Source of the DNA: an uncultured Lachnospiraceae bacterium
Lineage (GTDB): Bacteria > Bacillota > Clostridia > Lachnospirales > Lachnospiraceae
Reading direction: 5' to 3'
DNA length: 64,000 bases
Assembly (NCBI GenBank): GCA_910585005.1
Contig: CAJUCN010000016.1
Coordinates: 1-64,000, forward strand
Part shown: positions 7,613 through 16,647 of the stretch, in pieces
Position numbering within the stretch: position 1 is the stretch's first letter
Layout: each line of letters opens with the position of its first letter
Notes under the pieces: generated by a model
The model's input: the letters and a program-made list of their open reading frames with translations, nothing else
Told to the model about the DNA's origin: nothing
The model's database searches: none
Made by a program: the position numbers and the translations under genes

Positions 7613-7966
7613 TCAGGATTTACGCAATACCTTATCCATGGCCTTCCCCTTTGCCAGTTCGTCAACCAGTTTATCCAAATAACGGATTTCCCGCATCAGC
7701 GTATCTTCAATCTCCTCCACTCTTACCCCACAGACTACGCCCTTGATTAATTTTCTATTTTCATTTAATTCCGGAGCATTTCTGAAAAAATCCCCATAAG
7801 AAACCGTGGTTTTCTGCAACTTTTCCAATTCTTCCTGACGATATCCGGTCAGCCACCTGATCACCTCATCCACTTCCTCTTTCGTACGCCCCTTTTTCCC
7901 GGCCTTGTTGACAAGCAGCCGGTAAATCTTTGAAAATTCCATTTGATATATTTTTTCGTTGTTCAT
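7613..7966 (-). CDS. DUF2200 family protein
   Basis: A 117-residue soluble protein. The sequence KIYQMEFSKIYRLLVNKAGK, KGRTKEEVDEVIRWLTGY and IKGVVCGVRVEEIEDTLM is characteristic of DUF2200, small conserved bacterial proteins of unknown function. The length is that of the family. It is preceded by TTGGAGAAGAG. It has no operon partner: the next gene upstream ends elsewhere and the hairpin at 8016-8042 separates it from the nucleoside hydrolase gene. Confidence 0.85.
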   Translation of the reverse strand: MNNEKIYQMEFSKIYRLLVNKAGKKGRTKEEVDEVIRWLTGYRQEELEKLQKTTVSYGDFFRNAPELNENRKLIKGVVCGVRVEEIEDTLMREIRYLDKLVDELAKGKAMDKVLRKS

Positions 7967-8015
7967 CTCTTCTCCAATCTTCCCTATGGATGTTTTCCTC
8001 CAAAAATGACCTCAA

Positions 8016-8042
8016 TGGACAAGGGAATATTTCCCCTGTCCA
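8016..8042 (-). terminator. Hairpin after the nucleoside hydrolase gene
   Basis: TGGACAAGGGAA (8016-8027) and TTCCCCTGTCCA (8031-8042) form a 12-bp stem with a 3-base loop; the single mismatch is a G-U pair in the minus-strand RNA. It is about 50 bases after the stop, but the following T-run is poor, so it is either a weak terminator or an RNA-stabilising hairpin. Confidence 0.5.
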
Positions 8043-8092
8043 CTAAAAGGATCATTGTTTGTTACTTGGCTTTCCATCCAATTTTCGCCAGC

Positions 8093-9019
8093 CTACAAAA
8101 CAACCTGCGAAAGTTTTTGAAACAGATCTTCAAACAAGGCATCCCGGTTAACGGCATACACATACCGTATGAAATGTCTTCCCGGGTCAAAACTGTAATG
8201 ATGGTCGTACTGCGGAATCGGGCTGGGCAAGAGTTTATCTTTCATATAGTCTCCATCCAAAAGCCACCCGATAGCAGTTACATCCCAGATCACTCTTGTC
8301 CAAGTCTTGTACGGGCTTTCCGCCGCCCCGTCCCTCTCTACAATATCTACCAGATAATCGCACAGTTTATTTTTTCCCCTAAGGAACATTTCCAGTTCCC
8401 CGGCACAAGTGGTAAATGCAGACACCACGCCTGCACAGGGAAGCTGTACCAGCGCTGCTCCACTGCCAAAAACAACTCTGGCAGCCGCTACATCCTGCTG
8501 ACAGTTAAACTCTCTGTTATCCGGCCATTCATGAGCATTCCCGCCCAGCCAGACAATTACCATCCTGTCAATAATTTCCGGCTTTAACAGCATCGCAGAA
8601 GCTACATTGGTGATCGCCCCGATTGCAACCACATACAATGGATTTTGGGACGTGTATCCCATAGCAAGTTCCGCCAGCTTTTCAGCCGCCTCGGATTGTA
8701 CAGGCGTTTTTTCATCCTTCATCCAAGTTGTGGAACCTCTGTACACGACCTCCGCATATTCCTCTCTTCCCATCAATTTTAAAATATGATGGATCTCCTG
8801 AAAACTTTTTTCCATTCCATCAGCCGGTCCTAGCGATTTCTCATTATGGAACGGAGCAGCACAGATGGCTTTTACATTTGCCTTCTCCTTAGAACAAAGC
8901 AAATACGCCAATGCAAACTGGTCATCAACCTCATTATAAGTATCCGTGTCCAAGACAACATCGATTCTCCCTGTAGGTTTTGATAACTTTTGAAGCAGTG
9001 ATAAATTTGTCTGATCCAT
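8093..9019 (-). CDS. Inosine-uridine-type nucleoside hydrolase
   Basis: A 308-residue member of the IUNH family, which cleaves the N-glycosidic bond of nucleosides to base and ribose. The calcium-binding aspartate cluster is near the N-terminus (VVLDTDTYNEVDDQFAL); YVVAIGAITNVASAM and WLGGNAHEWPDNREFNCQQD form the rest of the active site. The start follows GGAGGAATTTATT. It ends 15 bases after the neighbouring PfkB kinase gene stops being read (same strand), so kinase and hydrolase are cotranscribed, with the kinase first. Exact substrate unknown; members outside the classic group may act on modified nucleosides. Confidence 0.85.
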   Translation of the reverse strand: MDQTNLSLLQKLSKPTGRIDVVLDTDTYNEVDDQFALAYLLCSKEKANVKAICAAPFHNEKSLGPADGMEKSFQEIHHILKLMGREEYAEVVYRGSTTWMKDEKTPVQSEAAEKLAELAMGYTSQNPLYVVAIGAITNVASAMLLKPEIIDRMVIVWLGGNAHEWPDNREFNCQQDVAAARVVFGSGAALVQLPCAGVVSAFTTCAGELEMFLRGKNKLCDYLVDIVERDGAAESPYKTWTRVIWDVTAIGWLLDGDYMKDKLLPSPIPQYDHHYSFDPGRHFIRYVYAVNRDALFEDLFQKLSQVVL

Positions 9020-9034
9020 AATAAATTCCTCCTT

Positions 9035-9940
9035 TTATTTTAAATGTAAATAAATCTCTTCCACTTCTTTTTTGACTGCCAAAAATTCGGAAAAAGCGCT
9101 GGCGCTGCCTGCTGCAATTCCCATACGGAAAGCATGAGCGTAATCTCCATTTTCTATCCACCCTGCTAAAAAACCGGCTACCATGGAATCTCCAGCGCCT
9201 ACCCCATTGATCAATGTCCCTTCCGGCGCCGGAAGCATATGCACTTCTCCATTCTGGTCTGCCAGAACAGCTCCCTGGCCGGACATAGATACCAGTACAT
9301 TCCCGGCTCCCATCTCTCTTAGCCGTTTTGCATAAGGAACCACAGCTTCCCTGGTATCCAATTCCACATGAAAGATTTCCCCCAACTCATCGTGATTCGG
9401 CTTGACCAAAAACGGCCCGTACTCCAATCCGTTGACCAGGAGATCTTTGGCTGCATCCAGGACAAACCGTATCCCCCTGTCCTTAATCCTTTCCATAATA
9501 TCCCTGTAAGTGGAATCCGGCAGACACCTGGGAATGCTTCCAGCAAGAACCAGCACATCTCCCTGTGCTAACCTGTCTAACTGTGCATATAACTTATCCA
9601 TGGCTTCCTGTGTAATATCCGGTCCCATGCCGTTAATTTCCGTCCCTTCATAATCCTTTAATTTCACATTAATGCGGGAAAACCCTTTATCTATATGAAT
9701 AAAGTCTGTAGCAAGTCCCAGTTTCCTTGTCTCTTTTTCAATCTGCTCTCCGGTAAATCCTGCTGTAAATCCCAACGCCGTATTTTCTATTCCCAGATTA
9801 TTAAGGACGATTGATACATTGATTCCTTTTCCGCCAGGAAAAATACGTTCTCCAACGGTACGGTTCGTCCGCCCCATCCTAAAGCTGTCCATCGATACAA
9901 TATAATCCAAAGATGGATTAAATGTCACTGTATAAATCAT
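9035..9940 (-). CDS. 1-phosphofructokinase-family (PfkB) sugar kinase
   Basis: A 301-residue PfkB-fold kinase of the FruK/LacC group, which phosphorylates hexose phosphates such as fructose-1-phosphate or tagatose-6-phosphate. It starts MIYTVTFNPSLDYIV, has the first PfkB signature FPGGKGINVSIVLNNLG, and the second signature INGVGAGDSMVAGFLAGW with the catalytic Asp. No fructose PTS or fruR gene lies nearby; instead it is followed by a nucleoside hydrolase. The pair might salvage a sugar released from a nucleoside, but that is a guess. Family assignment is solid, substrate is not. Confidence 0.82.
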   Translation of the reverse strand: MIYTVTFNPSLDYIVSMDSFRMGRTNRTVGERIFPGGKGINVSIVLNNLGIENTALGFTAGFTGEQIEKETRKLGLATDFIHIDKGFSRINVKLKDYEGTEINGMGPDITQEAMDKLYAQLDRLAQGDVLVLAGSIPRCLPDSTYRDIMERIKDRGIRFVLDAAKDLLVNGLEYGPFLVKPNHDELGEIFHVELDTREAVVPYAKRLREMGAGNVLVSMSGQGAVLADQNGEVHMLPAPEGTLINGVGAGDSMVAGFLAGWIENGDYAHAFRMGIAAGSASAFSEFLAVKKEVEEIYLHLK

Positions 9941-9984
9941 GTTACTGGCGCACTCCTTTTCACCACTTGTCCAAAATCCTACCG

Positions 9985-10215
9985 CTACACACGCATCAAG
10001 ATCCGTGCCCCGTACCCTTTTAAGATTCCGTTCTTTGCCTTATTTCTACCGCCTGCATTGCCGGTTTGGGAATCAGGCTTCTTCCTTCCCTCCGTGTCAT
10101 ATGCAATCTTCCACAGTCCCTCTTCTTTCGAGATATAATTGATCACGTCTTCCCGTACTTTGGGAAATTCCCCAATCGTGCTGTCATAGGTCAGCCATTT
10201 CTTCTCTTTTTCCAT
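9985..10215 (-). CDS. Small hypothetical protein, possibly a truncated gene
   Basis: A 76-residue reading frame with a good ribosome site (GGGGGAGTTT before ATG 10215). The first ~43 residues (KKWLTYDSTIGEFPKVREDV, ISKEEGLWKIAYDTEGR) look like a normal soluble protein, whereas the tail is basic and low in structure, as if the original gene were cut or shifted there. It lies between the AraC gene and the PfkB gene on the same strand. I do not recognise a family. It may be a real small protein or the 5' stub of a lost enzyme. Confidence 0.4.
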   Translation of the reverse strand: MEKEKKWLTYDSTIGEFPKVREDVINYISKEEGLWKIAYDTEGRKKPDSQTGNAGGRNKAKNGILKGYGARILMRV

Positions 10216-10257
10216 AAACTCCCCCTATGCTATTTTTCCATTTTACCCCTTCTCCTT

Positions 10258-11079
10258 TTATGGCTCATTGCTCCTCTCCCTTCCCCTGACGATATGGGAA
10301 GGCGTCACGCCTTTGACTTTCTGATAAACTGTAGAAAAATAATTACTGTCATTGTATCCGCAGTTCCTTGCCGCCTGTGCCACAGACACACCTCCATCCC
10401 GCAGCATCTTCTCGGCGTTGGATATCCGCACGAAGGTAATATAACGGTTTATCCCTATTCCGGTAACCGACTTAAATTTTCTTGACAAATAACTTTCACT
10501 GATGGAAAACTGCCTGCTGATCTTCTGTAGGGAAATATCCCCGCCGTAGTTTTCCCCGATGTAAGCCGTAATTTCATAAATGACCTGATCCGACTCCCGG
10601 ATCTTTGTTTTCCGCTCACACCGGTAACGGCATATCTGCACCAAAAGCTCCAAAATATAGCTGTGCATCAACAGCTCCCCATACCGCTCCTTTCGCCTGT
10701 ACTCCCGCTCAATCTTTATAAACAGTTCTTCCAGTTCCCTTTCCTTATCCTTGGCCACACAAACTACCGGATACCTGCACAGTTCCTGGTACAACCCCGC
10801 ACCTTCCCCGGTAAACACAGAATCCGGAAAATTCAGCAAAATCCGGGCATTCCTCTTACAATTCCCACTGTCTGTCCGATGCAGAGCGCCTTTGGGTACA
10901 AACACAAATTCTCCCTTTTCCACATGAAAAATCTCATCGTCAATGAAATAAGTAGTCTGTCCCTCCTGCATATAATACAGTTCGTGCTCTTCGTGGTAAT
11001 GCACCTCACAAATTTTTCTCCTGTTTACCGTTTTATCTCTGGAAATCAAAGAATCTGAAATTTTTACCGCCCCTGCCAT
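10258..11079 (-). CDS. AraC family transcriptional regulator
   Basis: A 273-residue regulator with an N-terminal cupin ligand domain (HYHEEHELYYMQEGQTTYFI, then FVFVPKGALHRTD) and a C-terminal AraC double helix-turn-helix (about 170-270: ISLQKISRQFSISESYLSRK; SNAEKMLRDGGVSVAQAARN; CGYNDSNYFSTVYQKV). Such proteins sense a sugar and activate uptake or hydrolase genes. It is divergent from the CHEV-type GH4 gene, so that gene is its likely target. The start follows AGGAGTAGTAAGCG. Confidence 0.88.
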   Translation of the reverse strand: MAGAVKISDSLISRDKTVNRRKICEVHYHEEHELYYMQEGQTTYFIDDEIFHVEKGEFVFVPKGALHRTDSGNCKRNARILLNFPDSVFTGEGAGLYQELCRYPVVCVAKDKERELEELFIKIEREYRRKERYGELLMHSYILELLVQICRYRCERKTKIRESDQVIYEITAYIGENYGGDISLQKISRQFSISESYLSRKFKSVTGIGINRYITFVRISNAEKMLRDGGVSVAQAARNCGYNDSNYFSTVYQKVKGVTPSHIVRGRERSNEP

Positions 11080-11247
11080 CGCTTACTACTCCTATGTATT
11101 ACAATTATATATTGTACCATACGCTTTATCAAAAAAGACAAATTTTTTATATTTTTACCCCAAAAGGGCAATTTAATCAAGGCGATAAATAAATTTTTGA
11201 TACATAATAGAGTCAATCTTACACTAACACACAGAATGAGGTTCATA

Positions 11248-12657
11248 ATGAAATTTTTACAAGACAACGTTACAGAAATTAAGATCGCCTACCTTGGTGG
11301 CGGCTCCCGTGGATGGGCATGGGGGCTTATGAGCGACTTGGCATCCTGCGATGATATCAGCGGCCAGGTAGCTCTTTATGATATTGATTTTCAAGCTGCA
11401 AAAGATAACGAAATCATCGGAAACCAATTTCGTACCGTGGAAGGTGTCCGGTCCGACTGGCACTATCAAGCCGTCAAAACGCTTCCTGAAGCCCTCTCCG
11501 GCGCTGATTTCGTTGTCATCTCCATTCTTCCCGGAACCTTTGACGAGATGGAATCGGATGTACATGCCCCCGAAAAATACGGTATCTATCAGTCCGTAGG
11601 GGATACTTCCGGCCCTGGCGGCATTTTACGCGCTATGCGTACGGTTCCCATGTTTGAGGAAATTGCCAGGGAAATCAAAGCACACTGTCCAAACGCCTGG
11701 GTAATCAATTATACCAATCCCATGACCCTTTGCATCAAAACACTCTACCGTGTTTTCCCCAAGATCAAAGCCTTCGGCTGCTGCCATGAAGTCTTTGGAA
11801 CGCAAAAGCTCCTTGCCTGTATGGTAGAAGAAACTTTTGGCGTTAAAAATATAGACCGTCATGAGATCAAAGTAAACCCGGTAGGGATTAATCATTTCAC
11901 ATGGCTTACCAGCGCATTCTGGCAGGACAAAGATTTATTTCCCTACTACAAAAAATTCTGCCAGAAATACCGGGAAGGTTACCAATCTGGCGATGGGCAG
12001 ATAGACTCCAATTGGATGAACAACAGTTTTGTCAGTACGGAGAAAGTAAAAATAGACCTTTTCCTGCGCTATGGATATATCGCTGCCGCAGGCGACCGCC
12101 ATCTGGCAGAATTTTGCGAAGGAAAATGGTATCTGGAAAACCCCGAAAAGGTATCGGAAATGCAATTTGGCTTAACCAGCGTAGCCTGGCGGAAAAATGA
12201 CCTGAAAGAACGGCTTGAGAAGAGCCGGCGTTTACGCTCCGGCCAAGAGCAGGTAACAATCAACGGAACCGGTGAGGAAGGGGTAAACCAGATCCGCGCC
12301 CTTTTAGGGCTTTGCGATCTGGTCACCAACGTCAACCTTCCTAATAAGGGACAGATCCCTAACCTGCCTTTAGAGGCGGTCGTGGAAACCAATGCTTTCT
12401 TTTGCTCCGGCAGCCTAACCCCAGTGTTGGCAGGCCCTGTCCCCCTGGAAATCTATCCCCTAATCGCCAGGATCTGTGGCCAGCAGGAGTCCCTTTCCGA
12501 AGGAATTGCCCAAAGGGATCTCCATAAAATATTCGCTGTCTTCGCCAATGATCCACTTGTGACCTGCAGCCTTGCCGATGCCAAAAAACTCTTTCAAGAA
12601 ATGTGCCGCAACACGGAAAAATACCTCTCTATGTATGACCTTTCCGCCCAGCTTTAG
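11248..12657 (+). CDS. lplD: GH4 glycosidase, CHEV type (alpha-galacturonidase/glucuronidase, LplD-like)
   Basis: A 469-residue NAD- and metal-dependent glycosidase of family GH4. The Rossmann NAD site is at the N-terminus (IKIAYLGGGSRGW); the metal-binding motif Cys-His-Glu-Val is at about residue 178 (CCHEVFG), followed by GINHFTW at about 213. In GH4 the CHEV form marks enzymes acting on uronic acids, such as B. subtilis LplD, an alpha-galacturonidase. I set the start at ATG 11248, preceded by GAGG; an earlier GTG/ATG lacks one. It is divergent from an AraC gene and close to an LplABC-type importer, which supports pectin-fragment use. Confidence 0.85.
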   Translation: MKFLQDNVTEIKIAYLGGGSRGWAWGLMSDLASCDDISGQVALYDIDFQAAKDNEIIGNQFRTVEGVRSDWHYQAVKTLPEALSGADFVVISILPGTFDEMESDVHAPEKYGIYQSVGDTSGPGGILRAMRTVPMFEEIAREIKAHCPNAWVINYTNPMTLCIKTLYRVFPKIKAFGCCHEVFGTQKLLACMVEETFGVKNIDRHEIKVNPVGINHFTWLTSAFWQDKDLFPYYKKFCQKYREGYQSGDGQIDSNWMNNSFVSTEKVKIDLFLRYGYIAAAGDRHLAEFCEGKWYLENPEKVSEMQFGLTSVAWRKNDLKERLEKSRRLRSGQEQVTINGTGEEGVNQIRALLGLCDLVTNVNLPNKGQIPNLPLEAVVETNAFFCSGSLTPVLAGPVPLEIYPLIARICGQQESLSEGIAQRDLHKIFAVFANDPLVTCSLADAKKLFQEMCRNTEKYLSMYDLSAQL

Positions 12658-12666
12658 TCTGCCGGT

Positions 12667-13917
12667 TTATTCGGCCTTAACCGCAAGCACCGCCATATAC
12701 GGTCTTCCCGGCAGTGTTACGGCAATTACACCAGAGGCATGTTCCATAACGGTCTCCCGCTTCATGTTCCATGTGTCAATTACCTCAACCTTATAAGAAA
12801 CGTCTGCCGGGAGCATAAGCGTATCCCTCTTGCTGCATCTTTGGTCGTAATAATACAAATATGCTTCCTTGCCACACTTTGCCTCATAACGGTGTTCTAA
12901 TGCCTGAAAAATATGACGGTCATGTTCTTCCATCATAAAAAGTACCTTTTCAAATATGTTTTGCGGTTCGCAATTCTCCTTTTTCTCCCCCATAGGCTCT
13001 AAAGGCGCCGGCAGGGAATACACGATCTCCTTTAAAAACTGAATACGTTCCGGGCTTGTTCCCTTAAGCTTTCCTCCCTTTGCCCACCACAGGACATCAT
13101 TTGGATCAAGAAAAGTCTCTCCATGCGTACAGTATGCACCGCTGGTAACCACCTTCCAAAACCGGGAGGTCATTTCTTCTCCTGACAAACATCCCCAAAG
13201 ATCCGGCACCGATCCCTCATAACAGCACTCATCCACCATTACCGGCTTGCCAAATTTCCTTACTACATCCGGAATGTCTGCAAAACGTTTGGTCTGATAA
13301 GATCCGTGGGTAACATTTTTCCTGGACAACTCCCACGGAATAAAGCAGTTATGGTTAGAAAGTAAATGGTGATCCGGATCATTGGACGCCACAAATTCCT
13401 CAATCTCTTCCCACTCTTCCATGGTTTTGTGATCCAGGCACAGATCATATTCATTGGCAAGGCTCCACCAGACGTTCTTAAGATGCCCCAGCCGTTTGAT
13501 TACATGATCCAAATAAATCAGATTGTCCTTCTGGGAAAATTCTGCAAATCCCCAGCGGTCATAGGGATGAAATAAAATCAAATCACATTCTATCTCCATC
13601 CCGTCAAGTTTCCTAATAATGTCTTCTAAATGATCCCAAAAATCCTCACAAGGACTTCCCACATCCCAGGAACCATCCTCTCTTTTTTGAAAAGGATAAT
13701 ACTGGGGTTCATTGGTATTGTACTGATAGTGCTTGGGAAATACGCACATCCGCACCTTATTAAAAGGAGAATTTTTCAGAGAATCCAGTGTCTGTCTGAT
13801 CAGATCTTCCTCTTGATGCGCCAGCGCATATACCGTTGTTCCAAAGGGATGGAAAACCGTTCCATCTTCGTACTCAAAATGTGTCCCTACTGCCCTTACC
13901 ATTCCATGTCTGCTCAT
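12667..13917 (-). CDS. DUF5605/DUF4038-type (apiosidase-like) glycoside hydrolase
   Basis: A 416-residue (beta/alpha)8-type hydrolase without signal peptide. The barrel begins FEYEDGTVFHPFGTTVYALA. The likely acid/base Glu is in WSLANEYDL (about residue 152) and the nucleophile Glu in KPVMVDECCYEG (about 222). A C-terminal beta domain of DUF5605 type follows from about 340. The usual N-terminal DUF5060 beta domain is absent. It is convergent with the GH4 gene (9-base gap between stops). The start follows GAGGGAAAAT. Substrate is unknown; cytoplasmic location fits processing of imported pectin side-chain fragments. Confidence 0.75.
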   Translation of the reverse strand: MSRHGMVRAVGTHFEYEDGTVFHPFGTTVYALAHQEEDLIRQTLDSLKNSPFNKVRMCVFPKHYQYNTNEPQYYPFQKREDGSWDVGSPCEDFWDHLEDIIRKLDGMEIECDLILFHPYDRWGFAEFSQKDNLIYLDHVIKRLGHLKNVWWSLANEYDLCLDHKTMEEWEEIEEFVASNDPDHHLLSNHNCFIPWELSRKNVTHGSYQTKRFADIPDVVRKFGKPVMVDECCYEGSVPDLWGCLSGEEMTSRFWKVVTSGAYCTHGETFLDPNDVLWWAKGGKLKGTSPERIQFLKEIVYSLPAPLEPMGEKKENCEPQNIFEKVLFMMEEHDRHIFQALEHRYEAKCGKEAYLYYYDQRCSKRDTLMLPADVSYKVEVIDTWNMKRETVMEHASGVIAVTLPGRPYMAVLAVKAE

Positions 13918-14037
13918 ATTTTCCCTCTTTTCTGTGATGTTTTAATGGTATTATAAATCTGATATCCCCTTCCTTCAAGTACATCCAAAGCAAATCATTT
14001 GCCGGTTGAAATCCATACATCCCCATGATCTTTCCCC

Positions 14038-14913
14038 CTATACCTTCACACTCACATATCCCTGCGCCCTCATCTGCTTCCGAAACTCCCCTGGGGAAAC
14101 TTTCATATACTTTTTAAATACCTTGCTAAAATAATTGCCATCCGAAAATCCACAGCAAACGCTGACTTCCTCCAACCGCATATCCGTGGAATGAAGCAGC
14201 TTTATCGCATACTCCAGCCGCACCTTGGTAAGATACCTGATTGGATGCTCCCCGGTATATTTCATGAACTCTCTTGATAAATGGCTCTGGGAAACCCCCA
14301 GCTCTTCTGCCGCTTTCAGTAATGTGATGGGCTGGTCAAAATTTTGTTCCATATAGGCTTTTGCCCTGTCCATAAGACTGGAATGACACTCCTTGGCAAT
14401 ACTTGCGTCACACAATGCACACAAAAAACCAAACGCTTCTTTTTCCGCCATAAAGGCATTTTGTATCAGCCCCTTTTTAGCCTGAAAGTATAGGCCCATA
14501 AGCTGTTTGACCGCCGGATGATGAGAGGCAAGCGCGATCATCTTTCCCACATGGCCTAACACATATTCATAATAAGCGGAAACGCTTCTTCCACGAAACA
14601 TAAGATACACAAATTCCCATGGGCCCTGATTCTTTTCCTCATCAAAATAGTACGATTCCTCCCCGGGCATCCGTAAAAAGAATCCTTCCCCCTTTTTGAC
14701 TGTAAAGATGCCATCCTCCGTCTCCAAAGTCCCACTCCCACTCAATGTATACTGAAATAAAAAACACTCTGGCCTGTTTTGGTTCTTCCAATAATACCCA
14801 CCATCGTTCCTGCGCTGCCATCCTACCGCGTCAAGGACTATAGCTGGTTCTTCCACATGATCCATAAAACAAAATCCATAATCGTCACAAATATCCCTAT
14901 CCTTCCGGCACAT
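14038..14913 (-). CDS. AraC family transcriptional regulator
   Basis: A 291-residue regulator: N-terminal cupin sensor (FLFQYTLSGSGTLETEDGIF, KKGEGFFLRMPGE) and C-terminal AraC DNA-binding domain (ITLLKAAEELGVSQSHLSRE, VRLEYAIKLLHSTDMRLEEV, CGFSDGNYFSKVFKKYMKV). It is divergent from the CHG-type GH4 gene at 15098, which is its likely target. The start is ATG 14913, one codon inside a TTG, with AAAGGG upstream. Together with the AraC protein at 10258 it forms two near-identical modules: AraC divergent to a GH4 gene. Confidence 0.87.
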   Translation of the reverse strand: MCRKDRDICDDYGFCFMDHVEEPAIVLDAVGWQRRNDGGYYWKNQNRPECFLFQYTLSGSGTLETEDGIFTVKKGEGFFLRMPGEESYYFDEEKNQGPWEFVYLMFRGRSVSAYYEYVLGHVGKMIALASHHPAVKQLMGLYFQAKKGLIQNAFMAEKEAFGFLCALCDASIAKECHSSLMDRAKAYMEQNFDQPITLLKAAEELGVSQSHLSREFMKYTGEHPIRYLTKVRLEYAIKLLHSTDMRLEEVSVCCGFSDGNYFSKVFKKYMKVSPGEFRKQMRAQGYVSVKV

Positions 14914-15097
14914 CAAAAAATTACCCTTTCTATCAAATCATTACGATTGAAAAAGTTCTTCCCTTCTCCTATGATAAAACTAAAACCATGGTATTTACTG
15001 CATAGATTCTTACTATCTACCGCTTGTTTTCAGATAAGTATAACAGGTAAATGCCAAAGCGTAAACTATCAAAATATTACAGAAAAGAGGAAAAGCC

Positions 15098-16576
15098 ATG
15101 TCATTCAAAGTAGCTTTTATCGGTGCAGGCAGCATCGGATTTACAAGAGGTCTCCTTTCGGATCTCTTAACTGTCCCGGAATTTCACGATATTGAAGTTT
15201 CATTTACAGACATCAACCCGGATAATTTAAGAATGGTTACCCAGCTCTGCCAGCGGGATATTGAAGAAAACGGACTGAATATCAAAATCCAGGCAACTCT
15301 TGACCGCCGGGAAGCATTTAAAAATGCAAAATACGTCATCAACTGTGTAAGAATCGGAATGCTGGATGCTTTTGCCACAGATGTGGAAATTCCCCTTAAA
15401 TATGGAGTTGACCAGTGTGTGGGAGATACCTTAGGCATTGGCGGCATCATGTACGGCCAGCGTGGCGTCCATGCGATGCTTGGCTTTTGCAAAGATATCC
15501 GGGAAGCTGCGGCCCCAGGCTGTATCCTTTTAAGCTACTCTAACCCCAATGCCATGGTAACCTGGGCGTGCAACAAATATGGCGGTGTAAAGACCTACGG
15601 CTTGTGCCATGGCGTACAGCACGGTCACGAACAGATCGCCAAGGCTCTTGGACGGGATAAAAAAGATGTTGACATCATTTGTGCCGGGTTAAATCACCAG
15701 ACCTGGTATATCAGCGTTAAGACCGACGGCATTGAGCGCACCAGGGATTTGTATGAGTTGATGAAACAGGCAGACTTTGCCAAAGATGAAAATATCCGGT
15801 TAGACGTAATGAAGAATTTTGGCTACTATTCTACCGAATCCAACGGCCATCTCTCCGAATATCTCATGTGGTACCGCAAACGCCCCGAAGATATGGAAAA
15901 ATGGATCAATTACAGCAGTTGGATCCAGGGAGAAACTGCCGGTTACCTGCGCGTATGCAAAGAAAGCAGGAACTGGTTTGAAACAGATTTTCCCAACTGG
16001 TTAAAAGAACCTGCCAAAAAATATATCCCCGAAAACCGCTCCACAGAACACGGCAGTTATATTATCGAAGGGCTTGAAACAGGCCGGGCCTACAGAGGAC
16101 ATTTTAATGTGATGAATCAAGGAACCATCTCCAACCTGCCTGACGAATGTGTCGTGGAAGTTCCCTGTTATGTAGATTATAATGGTGTATCCATCCCTAA
16201 AGTCGGTGATCTTCCCCTGGGATGTGCCGCTATCTGTTCTCAAAGTGTCTGGGTACAGAAATTGGCGGTGGAAGCCGCCGTCCACGCAGACATAAATCTG
16301 CTCCGCCAGGCTGCCATGATGGATCCTCTTACCGGATCTGTCTGTACTCCTGACGAAATCATCCAAATGGTGGATGAAATGCTGGTAGCAGGCGAAGAAT
16401 GGCTTCCCCAGTATGCAGCAGAAATTGATCAGGCCAAAAAACGGCTGGAAAACAAATCCATACCTTACCGCATGGTGAAAGGATTCACCCTAAAAGAAAA
16501 GACGATAGAAGAAATGGCGGAAGAAAAGGCAAAATACAGGGCGCTTGCCGGAGCAGCCTCAAAAGAAAGCGTTTAA
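15098..16576 (+). CDS. GH4 glycosidase, CHG type (alpha-glucosidase/alpha-galactosidase group)
   Basis: A 492-residue NAD-, metal-dependent GH4 enzyme. The NAD site is FKVAFIGAGSIGFTRG; the metal motif reads CHGVQHG at about residue 169, and LNHQTWY at about 198 supplies the next metal ligand. The CHG form is found in the alpha-glucosidase/alpha-galactosidase branch rather than in 6-phospho-glycosidases (CNVP/CDMP), so it probably acts on unphosphorylated sugars, consistent with ABC rather than PTS import nearby. Strong ribosome site GAGGAAAAGCC. It ends at a bidirectional terminator shared with the importer operon. Confidence 0.87.
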   Translation: MSFKVAFIGAGSIGFTRGLLSDLLTVPEFHDIEVSFTDINPDNLRMVTQLCQRDIEENGLNIKIQATLDRREAFKNAKYVINCVRIGMLDAFATDVEIPLKYGVDQCVGDTLGIGGIMYGQRGVHAMLGFCKDIREAAAPGCILLSYSNPNAMVTWACNKYGGVKTYGLCHGVQHGHEQIAKALGRDKKDVDIICAGLNHQTWYISVKTDGIERTRDLYELMKQADFAKDENIRLDVMKNFGYYSTESNGHLSEYLMWYRKRPEDMEKWINYSSWIQGETAGYLRVCKESRNWFETDFPNWLKEPAKKYIPENRSTEHGSYIIEGLETGRAYRGHFNVMNQGTISNLPDECVVEVPCYVDYNGVSIPKVGDLPLGCAAICSQSVWVQKLAVEAAVHADINLLRQAAMMDPLTGSVCTPDEIIQMVDEMLVAGEEWLPQYAAEIDQAKKRLENKSIPYRMVKGFTLKEKTIEEMAEEKAKYRALAGAASKESV

Positions 16577-16597
16577 TCCCTTTGTATTCCTACGACA

Positions 16598-16632
16598 AAA
16601 ATCCCATGGGTTCTTGTTCCCATGGGATTTTT
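16598..16632. terminator. Bidirectional terminator between the GH4 gene and the ABC importer operon
   Basis: AATCCCATGGG and CCCATGGGATT form a perfect stem with an 8-base loop, flanked by AAAA on the left and TTTTT on the right. It can therefore end transcription of the plus-strand GH4 gene and of the minus-strand permease gene whose stop is at 16648. Confidence 0.87.
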
Positions 16633-16647
16633 CTATTACGTCATTCT

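Noticed and set aside
8607..8789. Plus-strand reading frame inside the nucleoside hydrolase gene
   Set aside because: Antisense shadow of a well-supported gene with no ribosome site.
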